This document shows positions 32,641-37,577 of a stretch of 37,577 bases of DNA, piece by piece. The notes under the pieces were generated by a model. The model was not told the DNA's origin. It was given only the letters and a program-made list of their open reading frames with translations, and did not search any database. The translations under genes and the position numbers were made by a program. The DNA lies in assembly GCA_046344715.1 (NCBI GenBank), contig JBKDKX010000022.1, forward strand, positions 1 to 37,577, written 5' to 3'. Position 1 is the first letter of the stretch. The number at the start of each line of letters is the position of its first letter. The DNA is from CAZAQK01 sp046344715 (GTDB taxonomy: Bacteria; Pseudomonadota; Alphaproteobacteria; Rickettsiales; SXRF01).

Positions 32641-33802
32641 GTGCTTCTTTCAGTGTCTGTAGTAAACGCCCACGCGCTGCAGGGAGCTTTTTCCCATTTG
32701 GTGCAAGCAGCCAATGTTCTAAGAAATAACCCGAAAGCCGCAGCCCTGCAAGGGTTTGTTGGTGGGTGTTTGTAGCCGGTGGCCTTGCTGTTCCCTCTCC
32801 CGCATAGCGGGGGAGGGTCAGGGAGGGGGTGTTATTATCCAAGGCATTGCTGATAGTTTCAAGTACGCCGTCGATATTGCCAAGGACATCATTATTCCAA
32901 AAACGCAAAACCTTATATCCTTTTGATTCTAAGAAAGCAGTACGCTTATCATCATATTCTTGCTGCTCAGCGTGTTGTCCGCCATCAAGTTCGATAATCA
33001 GTTGTTTTTCCATGCAGATAAAATCGGCAATATAATTGCCAATAGGTTTCTGACGCCTGAATCCATACTGTCCAAATCGGTGTGCTCTAAGATGATGCCA
33101 TATTTTCTGTTCAGCATCTGTTTGGTTTCTTCGTAATTCTCTGGCAAAGGGAATCAAATCAGCACCCCCTCCCTGACCCTCCCCCCTTCGGGGAGAGGGA
33201 ATTTCCGAACCCTTTAGTGATGAGGGGCTTAGGAACTCTGGCAACGCCAGCATTTTTTCTTTATATGGCTCGCCCGCATCGCGCGAAACGGCGCGGCCGG
33301 ATTTGGGGGAGACATATATCAAATCATCTTTGCTGCCGGTTGCAGCGCATTCGGATAAATCAAGCCCGAAGCCACTTTCGGCTAAAATCGCCAGCTCTAG
33401 TTTTACATAATTTTCCTGCCAGTCTTCGGCGTGCAGCAAATGGTGCAGAAAGATGCGCAGGTGTTTATAGAGCACGGGGTAGGGGTGGCGTTCCGGCATT
33501 GCCGTTTCAATCAGCGCGCAGGCAGAGGTGAGAGCTGCAAGTTTCATGGCATCCTGCATGACGAGAGCGGCGGTTGGCTCGACCATTTCGCCTTTAAGAT
33601 TGCCGATATGTTCGGAAAGCCTTGCATTCCATGTGGTGGTGAGGATGTTGCCGGATTGGTATAGTCCGCGGTTGTTTTTGGAATGCGCGCCCTTAACGAC
33701 ACCGGCATATACGCCGTGATGATGCGACAGCACGCGCACCACAACGCTGTTTTCCCCGTGTTTACGGGCGGATAATACAGTTGTTTCGTCTGTCCATTGC
33801 AC
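32612..33802 (-). CDS. recO: RecO carrying an in-frame DUF559 nuclease element
   Basis: RecO anneals DNA and helps load RecA. Start chosen: GTG 33802 (VQWTDETTVLSARKHGE), with GGAG 10 nt upstream; the longer frame would run through the hsp20 promoter. Residues 1-191 give the N-terminal OB-fold and helical part. Residues 346-396 (LAGLRLSGYFLEHWLL onward) give the C-terminal helices. Between them, about 192-345, lies foreign sequence: a GC-rich arm, a complete DUF559 domain, and the inverted arm. RecO is normally about 240-250 residues, so 396 is far too long. The join keeps the frame on both sides, so either a chimeric protein or a RecO with a tolerated insert is expected. It overlaps parC by 29 nt. 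Confidence 0.93.
   Translation of the reverse strand: MQWTDETTVLSARKHGENSVVVRVLSHHHGVYAGVVKGAHSKNNRGLYQSGNILTTTWNARLSEHIGNLKGEMVEPTAALVMQDAMKLAALTSACALIETAMPERHPYPVLYKHLRIFLHHLLHAEDWQENYVKLELAILAESGFGLDLSECAATGSKDDLIYVSPKSGRAVSRDAGEPYKEKMLALPEFLSPSSLKGSEIPSPRRGEGQGGGADLIPFARELRRNQTDAEQKIWHHLRAHRFGQYGFRRQKPIGNYIADFICMEKQLIIELDGGQHAEQQEYDDKRTAFLESKGYKVLRFWNNDVLGNIDGVLETISNALDNNTPSLTLPRYAGEGTARPPATNTHQQTLAGLRLSGYFLEHWLLAPNGKKLPAARGRLLQTLKEAHGKELEYQD
32791..33201 (-). mobile_element. DUF559 nuclease element bounded by inverted GC-rich arms
   Basis: Left arm TTCCCTCTCCCGCATAGC... (32791-32830) and right arm ending ...CGGGGAGAGGGAA (33164-33201) are inverted copies with over 20 bp of exact identity (GGGGGAGGGTCAGGGAGGG within it). 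TT to AA gives 411 bp, 137 codons. Between the arms is a DUF559 ORF (about 33160-32840) with the family pattern: ELRRNQTDAEQKIWHHLR, FRRQKPIGNYIADFICMEK, LIIELDGGQH, then RFWNNDVL. The catalytic Asp and Glu-x-Asp of this Vsr-like PD-(D/E)XK fold are intact. The ctaA insert carries the same arms without the ORF. Mobility is inferred. Confidence 0.8.
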
Positions 33803-33804
33803 CT

Positions 33805-33832
33805 CTTGAAATCTCCGGAAACCTACCCATAT
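33805..33832 (+). promoter_or_regulatory. Sigma-32 (RpoH)-type heat-shock promoter of hsp20
   Basis: CTTGAAA, 14 bp, CCCATAT: an almost perfect match to the RpoH consensus. Transcription would start near 33840, about 60 nt before the hsp20 ATG. The -35 box begins 3 bp beyond the recO start codon, so both genes share this 96-bp divergent region. Confidence 0.8.
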
Positions 33833-33898
33833 TTCTAGTATCAGGCGCCATAATGGGCTTGATATTTCAACAACTTGCTTACTAAAAGGAGTTATACT

Positions 33899-34357
33899 AT
33901 GCACGCTTATGATTTGTCACCATTATTCCGTTCAACCGTTGGTTTTGACCATCTTTCACGCATGATCGATACGGCGTTCAAGGCGGATGAACGGACACTT
34001 AGCTATCCACCTTATAACATCGCAAAACTTAGCGATGATGAATATGAAATCACCATGGCGGTTGCCGGGTTCAAGCAATCAGACCTGAATGTGGTCGCGC
34101 AGCAGAATATGCTGGTGATCTCCGGTAACGCCACTGAGAAGGAAGAAAAAGAAGGCAAAAATTACCTGCACAAAGGCATTGCTAACCGTAGCTTCGAGCG
34201 CAAGTTTTCGCTGGCTGACCATGTTAAGGTGATTGATGCCGGCCTAGAAAACGGCTTGCTTACCTTAAGGCTTCAGCGGGAGATTCCCGAAGAAAGCAAA
34301 CCTAAGGTGATTAACATCAACAGTGGCAATCTGCTGGAAGGTAAAGCGAAGAAGTAA
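33899..34357 (+). CDS. Small heat-shock protein, Hsp20/IbpA family
   Basis: ATP-independent holdase that binds unfolding proteins. 152 residues from MHAYDLSPLFRSTVGFDHL; AAAAGGAG at 33884-33891 sets this start rather than the ATG-like codon 8 residues earlier. The alpha-crystallin domain spans about 35-130 (YPPYNIAKLSDDEYEITMAV-type opening, then NRSFERKFSLADHVKV and ENGLLTLRL). It is followed by a short tail with a PKVININ motif. It is preceded by a clear RpoH promoter and followed by a strong terminator. Confidence 0.95.
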   Translation: MHAYDLSPLFRSTVGFDHLSRMIDTAFKADERTLSYPPYNIAKLSDDEYEITMAVAGFKQSDLNVVAQQNMLVISGNATEKEEKEGKNYLHKGIANRSFERKFSLADHVKVIDAGLENGLLTLRLQREIPEESKPKVININSGNLLEGKAKK

Positions 34358-34370
34358 TTTTTTCTAAAAG

Positions 34371-34402
34371 CCAAAGCCCCGAAAGGGGCTTTGGTTATTT
34401 AT
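34371..34402 (+). terminator. Intrinsic terminator of hsp20
   Basis: CCAAAGCCCC-GAAA-GGGGCTTTGG forms a perfect 10-bp stem with a GAAA loop, followed by TTATTTATT. It reaches the stop codon of the convergent gene, so it may serve both. Confidence 0.9.
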
Positions 34403-35219
34403 TCCAGGCATAATCATACCACGCGCGTTCAGCGGCAGCTTCTTGGGCTTTTACTTTATCCTGCCAGTTGTTTTGCCACTGTGCTTCTTCTGGTATATCT
34501 GATTGGCTGTGATCTTTGGCCAGGTCTTTTCTGAGAATTCTAGGCTTATTGAGTTCCCTAAACATTTGCTTTGTTACTTTAGGGAGTGCAGACATATCGC
34601 CGTTGCCAACATTGATAAATTGTGTGCTGAGTCTTTCTGCTGTCATGCCAGTTGCATCTTTAAGTACGGCATTTACCAATGCGTTGCCACCCAATTTACC
34701 AAGTTTCTGTAAGTGTGCCATCTCTACCGCATGTGTCTTTGCGATATGCAATAAATCAGCGCATCCTTTTGCATCTAGCTTGATTGCTTCCTGACGACTG
34801 TTGCACACCAATTCAGGATAAAAGAAAGAAGCGCATTCATCTTTGCCCAATGGGCCAACCAAATTTCCCAGTCTCGCGGTATTTCCCCAGCATTCTTCCA
34901 ATGTTTTTGCCACGCCAATTAGCCAGTCATCTGCATGTTGCATGGGTAAAAATGTTGGATTAGTTATGCCAACAGCTTTGTTTAATATATCCAGCGCAGA
35001 ATCTGGCAGTCCCGTAAAAGAAGTTATTACAGCAGTGCTGGTGGTAATAAATTTTCGTCGATCAAATCCTTTTGCTGTTTTTGTGTTTTGTGTTGCAGGT
35101 GGTGGGCTGGAGGGCGAGGTTGCAGGAGTATCTGGTTTTTCAGCGTGCCTGAAAAGACCCCTGAATAATGCGCGGCGCTCAGGATTTGGTACGGTTCTAT
35201 CTGGGTCTTCTTTGCTCAT
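34395..35219 (-). CDS. Unknown protein with a Tat-like internal segment
   Basis: 274 residues, not recognised. A polar, Pro-rich N-terminus (1-50) precedes DRRKFITTSTAVITSF, which has the RRxFI core and weakly hydrophobic run of a twin-arginine signal, but it begins about 52 residues in. An earlier RRALFRG (15-21) is also present. The rest is helical, with Cys at about 110, 128 and 139. It could be a Tat substrate with a long n-region, or a cytosolic protein. The convergent terminator touches its stop. Confidence 0.6.
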   Translation of the reverse strand: MSKEDPDRTVPNPERRALFRGLFRHAEKPDTPATSPSSPPPATQNTKTAKGFDRRKFITTSTAVITSFTGLPDSALDILNKAVGITNPTFLPMQHADDWLIGVAKTLEECWGNTARLGNLVGPLGKDECASFFYPELVCNSRQEAIKLDAKGCADLLHIAKTHAVEMAHLQKLGKLGGNALVNAVLKDATGMTAERLSTQFINVGNGDMSALPKVTKQMFRELNKPRILRKDLAKDHSQSDIPEEAQWQNNWQDKVKAQEAAAERAWYDYAWNK

Positions 35220-35348
35220 AAGCCGTTAATTTACCATTTCCTGCTGCGATTGCGCGTGAAGAATTTGTTACAAGTTTTTAGCAATATTATCTTGCTATTG
35301 CGAATTAGTTGCAATAATTAATAGGCCAGTCATTCACAAGGAGTATGT

Positions 35349-36572
35349 ATGAAAAGCATTGCGTTAGCAGTTGCCGGATTGGCCATTATACCTGTAACGG
35401 CTTGGGCACTTACCCAACCAAAGAATAGCTATGTACAGACCAATTTCGTAGCCAATAAGCCGGAATATAAGGCATCCATAGTGGAAAAGGATTTCATTAA
35501 TGCGTGGGGCATCTCCATTCGTCCGGCAGGTGCTGGCGGGCATTTCTGGGTAACAGCGAAAGATGTGAGCTATGAATATGTGGGCGATGTACATAATTCG
35601 CCCGATGAAAAACTCCGCGCACTGCATACGGACGGGTTGAAATATGTGAAGTTACCTGTGGGGGGGGACGACAAATTCGCAACCGGCACAGTATTTTCAG
35701 GTAGCAAAGTGCATTTTGTTATTACGCAGAATGTAAAAGGGGCAGAGCCAATTACCGCGCCAGCCAAATTTTTATTTTCTAGTGATGGCGGCATTATATC
35801 CGCGTGGACAGAGCGCAAAAAAGCCGATGGCACGTTTGACTGGCCAGCAGAAGCAGTGACAGTGATTGACGAATCTAAAAATGGTGTCCAATTCTTTGGC
35901 CTTGCCATCAGCCACGATTATAGCAAGCTATTTGCTGCAGACTTTGGCAATGTGCCACAAATTCGTGTGTATGATGGGCAATTTAAGCCGATAGATATAA
36001 AATTCGATATGCCGTTTGATGATAACAAAAATGGCAAGGTGGATGCCGGTGAATATGCGCCGTTCAACGCGCAGGTGCTTTCTACCCCGGAAGGACATAA
36101 CAGGTTATTTGTTGCTTACGCTAAAACACAGGCTTGCCCCGAAGAAGAAGTAAAAAAAGGCAGCTGTACAGCGGGTGAAATCTTTGCAGGAGAAGAAGAT
36201 ATCAGCAAGCCAGGCCATGGGCGTGTGGCAGAATTCCAGCAGGATGGCAAACTTGTGGCCATATGGGAGGATGGTGGCAAGCTTTCTGCGCCGTGGGGCT
36301 TTGCCTATGCACCGAAAGATTTTGGTGCGCTTTCTGGCACGTTGCTGGTCAGCAATTTTGGTGATGGCACCATTGCGGCTTACAATGCAAGCACAAGACA
36401 ATTTGTGGATTACCTCCGTGGTCAGGATGGCAAACCAGTGATGATTGATAAAATCTGGGGCATTTTGTTTGGCAATGGCGCAAGCCTTGGTGATACCAAT
36501 GCGCTCTATTTTGCTGCTGGTCCCAAGGATGAAGCAGATGGAGTATTTGGAAGTTTGAGAGTGGCAAAATAA
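35349..36572 (+). CDS. TIGR03118-family secreted beta-propeller-like protein
   Basis: 407 residues with a Sec signal peptide (MKSIALAVAGLAIIPVTAWA). The body fits the TIGR03118 pattern: YVQTNFVANKP, INAWGISI, FLFSSDGGIISAW, LFAADFGN, PWGFAYAPKDFGALSGTLLVSNFGDGTIAAY and IWGILFGNGASLGDTNALYFAAGPKDE. Family members are extracellular or periplasmic and of unknown role. DDNKNGKVDAGEY resembles an EF-hand calcium loop. AAGGAG precedes the ATG. No PEP-CTERM sorting tail is present. Confidence 0.85.
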   Translation: MKSIALAVAGLAIIPVTAWALTQPKNSYVQTNFVANKPEYKASIVEKDFINAWGISIRPAGAGGHFWVTAKDVSYEYVGDVHNSPDEKLRALHTDGLKYVKLPVGGDDKFATGTVFSGSKVHFVITQNVKGAEPITAPAKFLFSSDGGIISAWTERKKADGTFDWPAEAVTVIDESKNGVQFFGLAISHDYSKLFAADFGNVPQIRVYDGQFKPIDIKFDMPFDDNKNGKVDAGEYAPFNAQVLSTPEGHNRLFVAYAKTQACPEEEVKKGSCTAGEIFAGEEDISKPGHGRVAEFQQDGKLVAIWEDGGKLSAPWGFAYAPKDFGALSGTLLVSNFGDGTIAAYNASTRQFVDYLRGQDGKPVMIDKIWGILFGNGASLGDTNALYFAAGPKDEADGVFGSLRVAK

Positions 36573-36575
36573 TAT

Positions 36576-36669
36576 TGTCATCTTGAGCGCAGCGCGATAG
36601 CGCGGAGGCGAAAGTTCTAAATACCATTGAAAAAGATACTTCGACTCGGTACGCTCGATTGGTATGACA
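36576..36669. repeat. Palindromic repeat supplying the start codon of the VOC gene
   Basis: Opens TGTCATCTTGAGCGCAGCG and closes CGCTCGATTGGTATGACA, imperfect arms around an AT-rich centre. It is related to the repeat after pnp. It starts 3 bp after the TIGR03118 stop. The ATG of the next gene (36664) lies inside its closing arm. Confidence 0.75.
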
Positions 36670-37089
36670 AATATTTTGCACCCATTTCATCTAGCCATTG
36701 CCGTTTACAATCTTGAAGTCTCCCGAAAATTTTACGGCGGGCTTTTAGGTTGCGAACAGGGAAGGGAAGCCGAAAAGTGGATTGATTATAATTTCTTTGG
36801 CCACCAGCTTTCTATACATCTGAAACCGGAAGAGACCACGCAGGCTAAAGCCAATGAGGTGGATGGCAAGCAAGTGCCGGTGCGGCATTTTGGTGTTATT
36901 CTGCCATGGAATGAATGGCATGCGCTTGCGGATAAATTACATGCGGCTAACATCAAATTCATAATAGAGCCTTACATCCGCTTTAAAGGTGAGGTGGGGG
37001 AGCAAGCCACCATGTTTTTTTTAGATCCAAGTGGCAATGCGCTGGAATTCAAATCATTCAAAGATATGTCGCAGGTATTTGCGCGGTGA
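36664..37089 (+). CDS. Glyoxalase/VOC-superfamily protein
   Basis: 141 residues with two beta-alpha-beta-beta-beta modules. Metal-ligand candidates are His in HPFHLAIAV, His in VRHFGVILPW and Glu in GNALEFKSF. FFLDPSGNALEFK is the usual closing motif. The substrate is unknown; such proteins include glyoxalases and ring-cleavage dioxygenases. The start ATG comes from the end of a palindromic repeat and no Shine-Dalgarno is seen. The stop overlaps the next start as GTGA. Confidence 0.88.
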   Translation: MTNILHPFHLAIAVYNLEVSRKFYGGLLGCEQGREAEKWIDYNFFGHQLSIHLKPEETTQAKANEVDGKQVPVRHFGVILPWNEWHALADKLHAANIKFIIEPYIRFKGEVGEQATMFFLDPSGNALEFKSFKDMSQVFAR

Positions 37090-37448
37090 AACAGCATCGT
37101 TATCAATTATTCTCAATAAAAGATGTTCTGACAGGAAATAAACTTGAACACTGCCTGTTTGGTATCCTGCTATGCACAGCTTTTGTTTTTATTATGTTTC
37201 ATGCACATATTAACGAAGATGCATTCATCACCTTTCGCGTAGTTGATAATTTTATACATGGTTATGGCCTGCGGTGGAATATCGATGAACGTGTGCAGGT
37301 TTACACGCATCCATTATGGATGCTTCTGCACATACCGGTATATTATTTTATACCTAACATATACCTCGCCAGCTCTCTTATTTCCGCATTGCTGATGATT
37401 ACGCTGATGCTAATGTTGTTTAAATCTTTTCAATGCGGCAAATTCTAA
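37086..37448 (+). pseudogene. GT-C-type membrane glycosyltransferase-like gene, cut by IS30
   Basis: 120 residues from GTG 37086, overlapping the VOC stop. One membrane helix (about 23-40) is followed by NEDAFITFRVVDNFIHGYGLRWNIDERVQVYTHPLW in overlapping segments. This fits the first periplasmic loop of GT-C enzymes related to mannosyl/arabinosyltransferases, with the acidic E-D pair expected near the active site. Two more helices follow. The frame stops at FQCGKF exactly where the IS30 end begins, so the gene (normally 400-600 residues) is disrupted. Confidence 0.75.
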
Positions 37449-37577
37449 TTTGAAGTGCAACGGTTAAAGATTTGGGCTGGGGTTTTCCAGCCGAGGATTT
37501 TTCTTGGTTTATTATTCAGTATGTTGGCGATGTTGTCGAGCATATTTTGGGTGATTGGCCCTGAGTGGGATTTAGGG
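37445..37577 (-). CDS. IS30-family transposase, C-terminal fragment (cut by window edge)
   Basis: The last 43 codons of a minus-strand frame read ...NMLDNIANILNNKPRK and ILGWKTPAQIFN, then the stop at 37447-37445. 'LNxKPRKxLGWKTPAxxF' is the classic end of IS30-family transposases, just after the DDE catalytic domain. Same strand as the N-terminal piece at the left edge. The stop codon lies at the element's terminal repeat. Confidence 0.9.
   Translation of the reverse strand, partial: PKSHSGPITQNMLDNIANILNNKPRKILGWKTPAQIFNRCTSN
37452..37461. repeat. IS30 terminal inverted repeat core (3' side)
   Basis: GAAGTGCAAC, the reverse complement of 78-87, overlaps the last codons of the transposase. 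It marks the insertion point in the GT-C-like gene at about 37441-37448. Confidence 0.7.

Noticed and set aside
32840..33160. DUF559 region as an intein in RecO
   Set aside because: No splicing blocks (N-terminal Cys/Ser, TxxH, C-terminal HN) are seen at the borders; the borders are palindromic DNA arms instead.
33803..33904. 34-codon extension of recO to an ATG inside the hsp20 start region
   Set aside because: It would cross the RpoH promoter and the hsp20 start. GTG 33802 has a Shine-Dalgarno and matches the usual RecO N-terminus.

Overview
The window reads as an alphaproteobacterial chromosome segment of moderate GC. Pointers are an ALAS-type HemA, a COX15-type CtaA, a Rickettsia-type 17 kDa antigen lipoprotein, alphaproteobacterial FabI and IF2 N-termini, and the ctaA-hemA and 17kDa-fabI-aroC neighbourhoods. 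The order (Rickettsiales, Holosporales, Rhodospirillales or other) cannot be fixed from the sequence alone. Both window ends lie inside IS30-family elements in the same orientation, so these are probably contig ends at a repeat.

Layout. 1-157: IS30 5' end. 158-979: unknown protein. 976-5230: ctaA-hemA operon (minus), a divergent heme-copper-oxidase-like membrane protein, and a small two-helix protein. 5309-6055: cobA (SUMT). 6197-11646: 17 kDa antigen, fabI, threonine aldolase, aroC, AsmA. 11643-14062: hisI and xthA (minus), ubiH-type hydroxylase (plus). 14175-15226: small unknown genes and a Trm112-family gene. 15306-15380: tRNA-Gly(GCC). 15387-17858: two coupled unknown proteins and an Ala-rich membrane-anchored protein. 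18073-26606: rimP-nusA-infB-rbfA-truB-rpsO-pnp. 26744-26947: Lys-rich histone H1-like protein. 27302-30411: LapG-like periplasmic protease, membrane sensor with a degenerate HD-GYP domain, and an unusually ordered acyl-carrier-like protein. 30412-33802: parC and recO (minus). 33899-34357: hsp20 behind a sigma-32-type promoter. 34395-37448: unknown protein, TIGR03118 protein, VOC protein, and a GT-C-like membrane protein cut by the right IS30 copy.

Two things stand out. First, the genome carries several families of palindromic repeats that sit inside genes without breaking the frame. A 69-bp repeat adds 23 codons to truB. A 96-bp GC-rich palindrome adds 32 codons to ctaA. In recO the same kind of GC-rich arm occurs twice, inverted, on either side of an intact DUF559 (Vsr-like) nuclease ORF, and the whole unit is fused in frame into RecO. 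This looks like a nuclease-bearing element together with its short non-coding derivative. Second, a LapG-type protease lies beside a membrane receptor whose cytoplasmic HD-GYP domain has lost its metal-binding residues. This resembles the LapD-LapG logic but uses a different cyclic-di-GMP-related domain.

The segment is very compact. Four of seven convergent gene pairs share exactly 4 nt of overlapping stop codons, and many co-directional pairs overlap through ATGA, TAATG, TGATG or GTGA junctions.
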